A DNA stretch of 34,723 nucleotides from Mesorhizobium sp. (GTDB lineage Bacteria > Pseudomonadota > Alphaproteobacteria > Rhizobiales > Rhizobiaceae): assembly GCA_022833215.1 (NCBI GenBank), contig JAIPUZ010000082.1, positions 1-34,723 on the forward strand, given 5' to 3'. Within the stretch, counting starts at the first letter, position 1, and the number at the start of each line of letters is the position of its first letter. Below the pieces are notes generated by a model that saw nothing but the letters and a program-made list of their open reading frames with translations, made no database searches and had not been told where the DNA came from. This document shows, one piece after another, positions 1-7,136 of this stretch. Position numbers and translations under genes: made by a program.

Positions 1-250
1 GGCGGTCGATGCAGTTGTACGAGACGTTGAGCTCGCCGTCCTCGAACCACCTGATCGAAACCTCGCCCTCGAAACTGGCGTTCTTCACCACCGTGTAGGG
101 CCTGAACCAGTCGATGCGCCTGCCATGCTCGCCCCAGAACGCGTCCGGATCACGCACGCTCTCGGCGTACCACCCAAGATACGTCTCATTGTCGAGCGTA
201 CCCGAACGCTGCCACGATGGCTGGACACGGTAGACAATTCCCTTCGACAT
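1..250 (-). CDS. acs: Acetyl-CoA synthetase (acetate-CoA ligase), N-terminal part, cut by window edge
   Basis: This enzyme makes acetyl-CoA from acetate, ATP and CoA in the cytoplasm. Only the first 83 codons are present; the gene runs off the left edge. The start ATG at 248-250 has a purine-rich ribosome site (GGGGAGAGGG) directly upstream. Visible family marks are the N-terminal cap motifs [19 protein letters not shown] and [16 protein letters not shown]. These match acetyl-CoA synthetase rather than propionyl-CoA synthetase, whose N-terminus reads differently. It lies 14 bp after livF on the same strand, so it is probably the last gene read from the ABC-transporter operon. That ties the transporter to acetate or acyl activation. 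The catalytic domain cannot be checked here. Confidence 0.88.
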   Translation of the reverse strand, partial: MSKGIVYRVQPSWQRSGTLDNETYLGWYAESVRDPDAFWGEHGRRIDWFRPYTVVKNASFEGEVSIRWFEDGELNVSYNCIDR

Positions 251-264
251 CCCTCTCCCCTTCG

Positions 265-1029
265 TCAGATCGCCAGATATTCGTTGCGAAGTTCCTCGCT
301 TTCGAGAAGCTCCTTCGCCGCTCCGGCAAAGACCAGTTCGCCCGTATCGAGAATGACGGCCCGGTCGGCCAGACGCAGCGCAGCGACCGCGTTCTGCTCG
401 ACAATGATGGTCGTGATGCCGCGCTCCTTGATGCCATGCACGATCGTCTCGATTTCCCTGACGATGACCGGCGCCAACCCTTCATAGGGTTCATCCAGCA
501 GCAACAGCTTCACCTCGCGGGCCAGCGCGCGGGCCACAGCCAGCATCTGCTGCTCGCCGCCGGACATGGTGACGGCCTCCTGCCTGCGCCGCTCGGCCAG
601 CCGCGGGAAATGCTCGTAAAGTTCCTCGATCGACATGCCATGGCCCGGCGCAACCTGCGCGAGGACCAGATTTTCCTCCACTGTCATGCCGGGAATGATG
701 CGCCGGTCCTCCGGCACGAGCTGGATGCCGGCGCGCGATGCCTGCCACGACTTCATGGTGTGGAGCGGCTTGCCCTCCAGCCAGATTTCGCCCGAGCGCA
801 GTTGCGGGTCGTCCATGCGGGCGATGGTGCGCAGCGTCGAGGTCTTGCCGGCTCCGTTGCGGCCGAGAAGCGCAAGAATCTCGCCCTTCTTCACATCGAG
901 CGTGACACCCTGCACGATGTAGCTTTCGCCGTAATAGGCATGGATATCGCGGACCGCGAAGAAGGCATTGGACGGATCGGCCTCGGTTGCGGCCGAAATT
1001 GCTTCCCGTTTCATTGTTGCGACGTTCAT
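265..1029 (-). CDS. livF: Branched-chain-type ABC transporter ATP-binding protein LivF
   Basis: One of two ATPases that power a HAAT-family importer at the inner membrane. The 254-residue protein has Walker A GRNGAGKT, signature MSGGEQQM and Walker B LLLLDEP, followed by EGLAPVI, typical of LivF. I chose the ATG at 1027-1029 (MNVATMKRE). It overlaps the livG stop as ATGA, which indicates translational coupling, and the usual LivF core begins about 20 residues later. A much longer reading frame upstream runs through livG and is not a real extension. It is followed closely by acs. The substrate cannot be read from the ATPase. Confidence 0.93.
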   Translation of the reverse strand: MNVATMKREAISAATEADPSNAFFAVRDIHAYYGESYIVQGVTLDVKKGEILALLGRNGAGKTSTLRTIARMDDPQLRSGEIWLEGKPLHTMKSWQASRAGIQLVPEDRRIIPGMTVEENLVLAQVAPGHGMSIEELYEHFPRLAERRRQEAVTMSGGEQQMLAVARALAREVKLLLLDEPYEGLAPVIVREIETIVHGIKERGITTIIVEQNAVAALRLADRAVILDTGELVFAGAAKELLESEELRNEYLAI

Positions 1030-1799
1030 TCCACGCTCCCGCCGAGATAGGCTTCCTGCACGCGCGGATCTTCCTTGATCTCCTGCGGAAGCCCCGATGC
1101 GATGATGCGGCCCTGCGCCAGAACCGAAATACGATCTGCCAGCGAGAACACGACATGCATGTCGTGCTCGATGATGACCTTGGTCATCCCGCTCGACTTG
1201 ATCTTGCGCAACAGGTCGATGGTGCTGTTGGTGTCGTGGCGGCTCATGCCGGCCGTCGGCTCGTCGAGCAGCAGCAGTCGCGGCCTCTGGATCAGGCACA
1301 TGGCCAGTTCCAGCCGCCGCTTGTCGCCGCGCGAGAGCGAACCCGCGTGATCCTCGCGCCGGCCGTGCAGGCCGATGTCGTTGAGCATGTCCTCCGCCTC
1401 TTCCCGGATTTCTCCTTCGGATTCGACGCTGCGGAACATGTTGATGCGGAAGGCGCCGTCGCGCCGGGCGAAGGCCGGCGCCATCACATTTTGCAGCACC
1501 GGCAGGTCCGGGAAGATTTCCGGAGTCTGGAAGACGCGCGAGATGCCGAGCTGGTTGATCTCGTAAGGCGCCTTGCCGGTCAGCACGGTGCCATCGAACA
1601 CCACCGCACCGCTGGTGGGCGGTATACGGCCGATGATGACATTCAGCAGCGTCGACTTTCCGGCACCGTTGGGGCCGATGATGGCGTGGGTCTTGCCTTC
1701 CTCGATTTGCAGGTCGATGTCGGACAGGGCGCGCAGCCCGCCGAAATTCTTGTGAACGTCGGCCGCGTGCAGGATGATGTTGGGCGGTGTTTCACTCAT
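1026..1799 (-). CDS. livG: Branched-chain-type ABC transporter ATP-binding protein LivG
   Basis: Second ATPase of the importer, 257 residues. Walker A is GPNGAGKS, the signature region is LSRGDKRRLELAM (a degenerate LSGG, usual in LivG), and Walker B is LLLLDEPTAGM. The H-loop region reads IIEHDMHVVF. The start at 1799 follows a strong GGAGG site in the 11-bp gap after livM. The 3' end overlaps livF by 4 nt. Its place between livM and livF is the normal LivHMGF order. Confidence 0.93.
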   Translation of the reverse strand: MSETPPNIILHAADVHKNFGGLRALSDIDLQIEEGKTHAIIGPNGAGKSTLLNVIIGRIPPTSGAVVFDGTVLTGKAPYEINQLGISRVFQTPEIFPDLPVLQNVMAPAFARRDGAFRINMFRSVESEGEIREEAEDMLNDIGLHGRREDHAGSLSRGDKRRLELAMCLIQRPRLLLLDEPTAGMSRHDTNSTIDLLRKIKSSGMTKVIIEHDMHVVFSLADRISVLAQGRIIASGLPQEIKEDPRVQEAYLGGSVE

Positions 1800-1810
1800 G
1801 GCCTGTCCTC

Positions 1811-2953
1811 CTATTCCGCCGGCTGGACCGAGGTGACGCCGTCAGGCGTCCCCTTTCGCCGTTTGAGGCGCGCCATGAGGCGATGGAAGCCTTCGACCAG
1901 ACCGCCAGGCAGGAACACCACGATCAGCACGAACATCAGCCCGAGCGTCAGGTGCCAGCCCTCGCCCACGAACTTCGACAGCACAGTCACGACGACATTC
2001 TGCAAACCGTCCGGCAGGAAGGAGAAGAAGTTGTTCAGCATGTTGGTGTTGATGGCCGAGAAAATGTTCTCGAAATATTTGATCAGCCACGCACCGATCA
2101 CCGGGCCGAACAGCGTTCCGACACCACCCAGAATGGTCATCAGCACCACATTGCCGGACTCGGTCCACTTCATGCGCTCGGCGCCCGCAAGCGGATCAGT
2201 GATCGAGAGCAATGCGCCTGCCAGCCCGGCGAACATGCCGGAAATGACGAAGGCCGCCAGCATGTAGGGCTTGGTGTTGAAACCGGTATAGTTCATGCGC
2301 GTCTGATTGGACTTGATGCCCCGCAGCGCCATGCCGAAGGGCGAGGCGAATATCTTCTGCGACACGTAGAAGGCAACGATCAGGATCGCCGCGCAGAGAT
2401 AGAAGCCGGTATAGCCGGTAACGGAACTGCCAAGGAAAGTCGGTTGCGGCAGGCCCGCGATGTTCGCCTGCGCGCCGAACATGGCATCGAGGTAGCGCGG
2501 ATCGTCACGCGCCAGAAGCAGCCCGGTCTCGCCGTTGGTGATGGGCGTCAGCACCGAATAGGCAAGGCTGTAGCACATCTGCGCGAAGGCCAGCGTCAGG
2601 ATCGAAAAGTAGATGCCGGTGCGGCGCAGGCTGAAATAGCCGATCACCAGCGCGAAGACACCTGTGGTGATGACGGCGAAGATCATGGCCGGCACGATGT
2701 CCATCGTCAGCAGCTTGAACGACCACACTGTCGTGTAGGACCCGACGCCGATGAAGGCGGCGTGACCGAAGGACAGGTATCCCGTCAGCCCGAACAGGAT
2801 GTTGAAGCCGATGGCGAAGATCGCGTAGATCGCGAACTTCTGCATGAGGCCGGGATAGGAGGCGCCCAGAGGCGCCAGCCAGATCGGCATGGTGAGCACC
2901 ACGGCGGCGAATACCACAAGTGCGACGAGGTCCTTGCGAGAAAGCGAGAACAT
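1811..2953 (-). CDS. livM: Branched-chain-type ABC transporter permease LivM
   Basis: Inner-membrane permease of the importer, 380 residues. It is hydrophobic throughout, with an N-terminal run of membrane helices, the family segment [19 protein letters not shown], and the later coupling-loop motif [18 protein letters not shown]. The C-terminal helix ends in [14 protein letters not shown], which is standard for LivM. It starts 6 bp after livH and is clearly part of one transcript with livH, livG and livF. It is longer than many LivM proteins because of a C-terminal basic tail. Substrate is unknown from sequence alone. Confidence 0.92.
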   Translation of the reverse strand: MFSLSRKDLVALVVFAAVVLTMPIWLAPLGASYPGLMQKFAIYAIFAIGFNILFGLTGYLSFGHAAFIGVGSYTTVWSFKLLTMDIVPAMIFAVITTGVFALVIGYFSLRRTGIYFSILTLAFAQMCYSLAYSVLTPITNGETGLLLARDDPRYLDAMFGAQANIAGLPQPTFLGSSVTGYTGFYLCAAILIVAFYVSQKIFASPFGMALRGIKSNQTRMNYTGFNTKPYMLAAFVISGMFAGLAGALLSITDPLAGAERMKWTESGNVVLMTILGGVGTLFGPVIGAWLIKYFENIFSAINTNMLNNFFSFLPDGLQNVVVTVLSKFVGEGWHLTLGLMFVLIVVFLPGGLVEGFHRLMARLKRRKGTPDGVTSVQPAE

Positions 2954-2959
2954 GGCGGA

Positions 2960-3988
2960 TCAGCTCTCCATGATTCCGCGCCGTCCCATCAGGCCGCGCG
3001 GACGCACGAGCAGGATGACGACTGCGACGAGGTAGATGATGACCTGATCGATGCCGGGAATGAGGGATTTCACCTCCGTCATCGATGCGAAGGACTGCAA
3101 TATGCCGAGCAGGAAGCCGGCCGCGACGGCGCCGGGCAGCGAGCCCATGCCGCCGACGACCACCACCACGAAGCTCAGCACCAGAAAATCCATGCCGAGA
3201 TGGTAGTTGGGCGCAAGCAGCGGCGTGTACATGACGCCTGCCACCCCCGCCACCACCGCCGCCAGACCGAAGACGATGGTGAAGCGCCGGTCGATGTCGA
3301 TGCCCATCAGACCGACTGTCTCGCGGTCGGCCATGCCGGCACGCACCACCATGCCGAAAGTGGTGAATTGCAGGAAGGCGAAGACGCCGCCGATCACCAG
3401 CGCCGAGAACAGCAGATAAAGCAGCCGCCACCAGGGATAGGTCAGCACATGCGGGGCCATGCCGAACCACACGCCGATATCGGCTGCGCCGCGCAGATCG
3501 GTCGGGATCGGCTGCGGCACGGGATTGGCGCCGAAGAAGCTCTTGACGATTTCCTGCAGCACGATTGCGAGGCCGAAGGTGACCAGAATCTGCTCGGCAT
3601 GGGTACGCTTGTAGAAATGCTTGATGATGCCGCGTTCCATGGCAATGCCGATGATCAGCATCACCGGGATGGCGAGCAGGATCGAGATCGGCACCGAATA
3701 ATCGACCAGAACCGCACCGAAATCGCCGAACCAGTTCTGGACCAGCGGCGTGCGCACCTCGACAGGCGCGCCCCATGGCGACAGCTTCTCCGGGTCCACG
3801 GTAACGGTTTCAAGGGTGATGAGATAACGGAAGGTGACGGCACAGAAACAGCCGAGCATGAAAAGCGCGCCATGGGCGAAATTCACGACACCGAGTGTAC
3901 CGAAAACCAGCGTCAGGCCGAGGGCGATCAGCGCATAGGCGCCGCCCTTGTCCAGCCCGTTGAGCAACTGGGCCAAGAACACGTTCAT
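2960..3988 (-). CDS. livH: Branched-chain-type ABC transporter permease LivH
   Basis: First permease of the importer, 342 residues. The N-terminus has the LivH hallmark GLDKGGAYALIALGLTLVFG then VNFAHGALFMLG. The cytoplasmic coupling loop appears as GMVVRAGMADRETVGLMGID. An insertion of about 40 residues after the second helix (around residues 55-95) makes it longer than E. coli LivH (about 308 residues). Similar extended LivH proteins occur in HAAT systems for amides and related solutes. It lies 112 bp downstream of the binding-protein gene, separated by a strong stem-loop. Confidence 0.92.
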   Translation of the reverse strand: MNVFLAQLLNGLDKGGAYALIALGLTLVFGTLGVVNFAHGALFMLGCFCAVTFRYLITLETVTVDPEKLSPWGAPVEVRTPLVQNWFGDFGAVLVDYSVPISILLAIPVMLIIGIAMERGIIKHFYKRTHAEQILVTFGLAIVLQEIVKSFFGANPVPQPIPTDLRGAADIGVWFGMAPHVLTYPWWRLLYLLFSALVIGGVFAFLQFTTFGMVVRAGMADRETVGLMGIDIDRRFTIVFGLAAVVAGVAGVMYTPLLAPNYHLGMDFLVLSFVVVVVGGMGSLPGAVAAGFLLGILQSFASMTEVKSLIPGIDQVIIYLVAVVILLVRPRGLMGRRGIMES

Positions 3989-4052
3989 CTGGATAATCCT
4001 TCGATGCGAGACGCAGCGCGTTGCAAACGTCAGGAAGCCGACGGCAAAGGGC

Positions 4053-4087
4053 TTGCACCCCGCCGGTCAAAGGCAGGCGGGGTGCAA
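4053..4087 (-). other. Strong stem-loop between binding-protein gene and livH
   Basis: A perfect 12-bp inverted repeat, TTGCACCCCGCC at 4053-4064 and its complement at 4076-4087, encloses an 11-nt loop. It sits 13 bp after the stop of the binding-protein gene. In the minus direction the stem is followed by GCCCTTTGCC rather than a long U-run, so it is a weak terminator at best. Hairpins in this position in binding-protein operons usually protect the upstream mRNA or cause partial termination, giving more binding protein than permease. That role here is inferred. Confidence 0.7.
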
Positions 4088-4100
4088 ACCGTCGATATCG

Positions 4101-5444
4101 TCAGCACTTGTTGGGTTCGTAGGGCCCAAGCTCTCCGCCGAAGATCGAGGCTTCGTAGGTAACGTCCTCGCGCGTCGTCTTGCCGATCACGTTGAGCACA
4201 TCGAAGCGGCTCGACGGATTCTCGTTGCCGCGCACCACCAGGACTTCCTTGAAGCACTGGTGATCGCTGTCGCGATAAACCGTATGGCCGTTGCCCATGC
4301 CGTCGAACTCGAAGCCTTCCAGCGCCTTGATGACTTCGGGCGGATAGAAGGTGCCGGCACGTTCCACCGCATCGGCATAGAGGATGGTCTGCACATAACC
4401 GGTGTGCGCAGACTGCGAAGGCGGCTCGCCATAGGCTTCGCCGTAGGACTTGGTGAAGGCCTTGGTGCCCTCGTCGTCCAGCGACCACTGCCAGTTGGAG
4501 GTGCCGATGATGCCCTTCACCGCCTCGCCCGCACCGACAGCCATGAGTTCCGAGAACATCGGCACGACGATCTCGAAGTTCTTGCCGTTGGCCTGACGCT
4601 CCCGCAAACCGAACTGCACCGCCTGCGGCAGGGAGTTGACCATGTCGTGGCCATAGTGGTTGAGGATGAGAACGTCGGCGCCCGAATTCAGCACCGGCGT
4701 CAGATATTGCGAGTAGTCACCGAGACCGAGCGGCGTGCGCACCGTGGCGACGGTTTCCCAGCCGAGCGCCTCGGTGGCGTTCTTGATCGATTCTTCCTGC
4801 GTCCAGCCCCAGGTGTAGTCTGCGGTCAGGTGATAGGCGCGGCGGTCCGTGCCATATTCCTTGGCCAGGAACGGCGCGATGGCGACACCCGACTGATAGG
4901 CATTGAAGAAATGCCGGAAACCGTAACGGCGCTTGTCCTTGCCGGTCGTGTCGTTGGAGTGGGTCAGGCCGGACATGTAGATCACGCCCATTTCCTGACA
5001 CAGGCTCTGCTGGGCAATCGCTTCGCCGGACGTCACCGATCCGGTGACCATGATGGCCTTGTCGCGCTCGATCATGCGGCGGGCGCCGTCACGGGCGGCG
5101 TCGGTGTTGGTCTGTGTATCGCCGGTCACATATTCGACCTTGCGCCCGAGCACCCCATTGCCCTTCAGCGCCACCGGCTTCAGGGTTTTCAGCAGGCCGC
5201 CGTCGCCCTCGCCGTTGATATGCTTGACGGCAAGCTCATAGCCCTTGAGCTGCTCCAGCCCTTCTTCCGCATAGGAGCCCGTCTGGGGCACGTTGAAGCC
5301 GAGAACGATCTTGCCGTTGGTCGGGTCGTTGCAGAAATCCTGGGCCCAGGCGCCCTTCGTGAAAATGTAGGGCGTGCCGAGCGCGGCAATACCAGCGCCA
5401 GCACCCTTGAGCAGGCTGCGCCTGTTGGGTTTAAAAATAGCCAT
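4101..5444 (-). CDS. ABC transporter substrate-binding protein (Peripla_BP_6 type) with Tat-like signal
   Basis: Periplasmic solute receptor for the LivHMGF-type importer, 447 residues. The N-terminus (KPNRRSLLKGAGAG) is a twin-arginine signal, with likely cleavage after GAWA near residue 34. The mature protein starts with the family segment KIVLGFNVPQTGSYAEEG. Further type I binding-protein marks are MVTGSVTSGEAIAQQ and YMSGLTHSNDTT. I chose the ATG at 5442-5444 because GGAGGAG lies just upstream and the Tat motif then begins at residue 8; a longer frame to 5495 would bury the signal. Some members of this family bind amides or carboxylates rather than branched-chain amino acids. Adjacency to acs and an acyl-type regulator favours a short carboxylate or related compound here, as an inference. 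Confidence 0.9.
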   Translation of the reverse strand: MAIFKPNRRSLLKGAGAGIAALGTPYIFTKGAWAQDFCNDPTNGKIVLGFNVPQTGSYAEEGLEQLKGYELAVKHINGEGDGGLLKTLKPVALKGNGVLGRKVEYVTGDTQTNTDAARDGARRMIERDKAIMVTGSVTSGEAIAQQSLCQEMGVIYMSGLTHSNDTTGKDKRRYGFRHFFNAYQSGVAIAPFLAKEYGTDRRAYHLTADYTWGWTQEESIKNATEALGWETVATVRTPLGLGDYSQYLTPVLNSGADVLILNHYGHDMVNSLPQAVQFGLRERQANGKNFEIVVPMFSELMAVGAGEAVKGIIGTSNWQWSLDDEGTKAFTKSYGEAYGEPPSQSAHTGYVQTILYADAVERAGTFYPPEVIKALEGFEFDGMGNGHTVYRDSDHQCFKEVLVVRGNENPSSRFDVLNVIGKTTREDVTYEASIFGGELGPYEPNKC

Positions 5445-5489
5445 TTCATCTCCTCCACGCGTCCGGGTCATCGGTCCGCGCCAAGAGAC

Positions 5490-5587
5490 TGTCACAGAAT
5501 GTTATATTCTCAATAAGTATTTGACATTAAATGAATATTTTGTCACAAAATGGAAATTAGTAAATTCACTTTAGTAAAGAATTTACA
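5490..5587. promoter_or_regulatory. Divergent promoter/operator region of the ABC operon and the XRE regulator
   Basis: AT-rich spacer between divergent genes. A direct repeat TGTCACAGAATG / TGTCACAAAATG (11 of 12 identical) lies at 5490-5501 and 5541-5552. A palindrome AGAAT-gttat-ATTCT spans 5496-5510, and TTTTGT-C-ACAAAA spans 5538-5550. Next to the regulator start there is an inverted repeat GTAAATTC (5560-5567) / GAATTTAC (5579-5586), plus a direct repeat TTAGTAAA at 5557-5564 and 5571-5578. A consensus -35 hexamer TTGACA (plus strand) is at 5521-5526, without a convincing -10. These are probably operators of the divergent regulator; binding is not proven by sequence. Confidence 0.6.
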
Positions 5588-7108
5588 ATGGGGAAGTTCA
5601 GAACGCCGATAGGGGCACGCATAAGGCGCAAGCGTCTGGCCTCCGGGCTGTCGCAGGTGGCGCTTGCGCGCTCGCTGGGAATTTCGGCCAGCTATCTCAA
5701 TCTCATCGAGAACAACAAGCGCAGCATCGGCGGCAAGCTGCTGCTGCGTATCGGCGAACGTCTCGGCATCGATCTGGAGCATCTGTCAGGTGAAAGCGAG
5801 GCCCGAACCATCGCCGCCATCGGAGACCTGATGGCCGATCCGCTGATGAGCGGTATCGACATCGAACAGCAGGTGATCCGCGATCTCGTCGCGCGCTTCC
5901 CCGAAGCGGGAACCGCACTGGCGCGGCTGCACAGCGCCTACGCCGACGCCTCGACGGAGATCGAGGTGCTTCAGCACAGGCTCAAGTCCGATCCGCTGCT
6001 TTCGCAGCTTCTGCACGAGATTCTCAACCGGATCGCCGGCATCAAGTCGGGCGCGGAAATCCTCGCCGACATTCCCGACCTTACCGACGACGAGCGCGGC
6101 CGCTTCATCGCCAACATCAACACCGAAGCGCGCGAACTCGTCCCCGCAACGCAGAGCCTGGTCGCCTATTTCGACCAGACCGCCGCACGCCAGCGGCCGG
6201 TCTCGCCGCTTGGCGAGGTCGACGAGGCCCTGATCGCCAACAACAACCATTTTCCGGAACTCGAGGACATTGCGAGCCTGCTGCGGCAGGAGATCTGCGG
6301 GACAGGCGCAACGGACGAGCCGACGATTGCCGAAGCCCTTCGCAGACGGTTCGGCATTGCCTGCCGGGTCGGCGACAATCCGGCTGCGGCAGGCGAGTCC
6401 GCGCTGGCATTTTCAGACACCCTGCCCCGCTCCGCGCGCGTTTTTCGCATGTTGCGCACATACGCCTCACACGCGGCATCCGCCGGACTTTCGGAGGTGG
6501 CCGACAGGCTCGACCTTTCGACCGAAGAAGCGCGCGAACTCGCTTTACGCGCGCTTTCCTCCTACGTCGCCGGGGCCATGATGATGCCTTATGACGAGTT
6601 TCTCGATATGGCCGAAACGCATCGTTACGATGTCGATCTGATCGGCAATCTTGCCGGTGTCAGCTTCGAGCAGGCCGCTCACCGGCTGGTGACCCTTCGC
6701 CGAAAGGGGCGCGAAGGTGTGCCGTTCGGCTTTCTGCGGGCCGACCGCTCGGGGCGGCTGACCAAGCGCTTCCCTCTGCCCGGGCTCACCATCCCCGGTT
6801 TCGGTCATGGCTGCCTGCTGTGGCCGATCTACGACGCCTTCTCGACCGGGGGCATTGTGCGACAGGTATCGGCATTTCCCGGAGGCGGCCGGTTTCTTCT
6901 GCTGGCAAAGACCGTATCCAAGCAAACGCCGCGCTTTGGACAAAAGCCGCTGGTGTTTTCGATCATGCTCGCCTGCGACATCGTGCACGCCGACCGCACC
7001 GTCTACGGAGACGGGCTCGACCTCGGCGGCATGCCCGTCGAGGTCGGACCGTCCTGCCTGCCCTGCCCGCGCCTTCATTGCGGCCATCGGCAGGAGATTC
7101 CGGTCTGA
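5588..7108 (+). CDS. XRE-family short-chain fatty acyl transcriptional regulator (RamB/ScfR-like)
   Basis: 506-residue DNA-binding regulator. Residues about 8-63 form a Cro/CI helix-turn-helix (GLSQVALARSLGISASYLNL, then IENNKR). The middle contains an IrrE/ImmA-like region with no HExxH, so the peptidase site is absent. The C-terminus carries the DUF2083-type domain and ends in a cysteine cluster (SCLPCPRLHCGHRQE). Relatives include RamB, which controls acetate and propionate genes in Corynebacterium. The ATG at 5588 has no strong Shine-Dalgarno, and the neighbouring operator repeat ends 1 bp before it, which suits tight autoregulation. It is divergent from the ABC-acs operon, its most likely target. 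The effector, possibly an acyl-CoA, is inferred. Confidence 0.85.
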   Translation: MGKFRTPIGARIRRKRLASGLSQVALARSLGISASYLNLIENNKRSIGGKLLLRIGERLGIDLEHLSGESEARTIAAIGDLMADPLMSGIDIEQQVIRDLVARFPEAGTALARLHSAYADASTEIEVLQHRLKSDPLLSQLLHEILNRIAGIKSGAEILADIPDLTDDERGRFIANINTEARELVPATQSLVAYFDQTAARQRPVSPLGEVDEALIANNNHFPELEDIASLLRQEICGTGATDEPTIAEALRRRFGIACRVGDNPAAAGESALAFSDTLPRSARVFRMLRTYASHAASAGLSEVADRLDLSTEEARELALRALSSYVAGAMMMPYDEFLDMAETHRYDVDLIGNLAGVSFEQAAHRLVTLRRKGREGVPFGFLRADRSGRLTKRFPLPGLTIPGFGHGCLLWPIYDAFSTGGIVRQVSAFPGGGRFLLLAKTVSKQTPRFGQKPLVFSIMLACDIVHADRTVYGDGLDLGGMPVEVGPSCLPCPRLHCGHRQEIPV

Positions 7109-7136
7109 ACATCGCACGGTTGCCTCTGGGAGGGCC

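Noticed and set aside
1787-4162. Long plus-strand open frame (791 codons) opposite livM and livH
   Set aside because: It is antisense to well-recognised permeases and its product is His/Arg/Asp-rich nonsense typical of shadow frames in GC-rich DNA.
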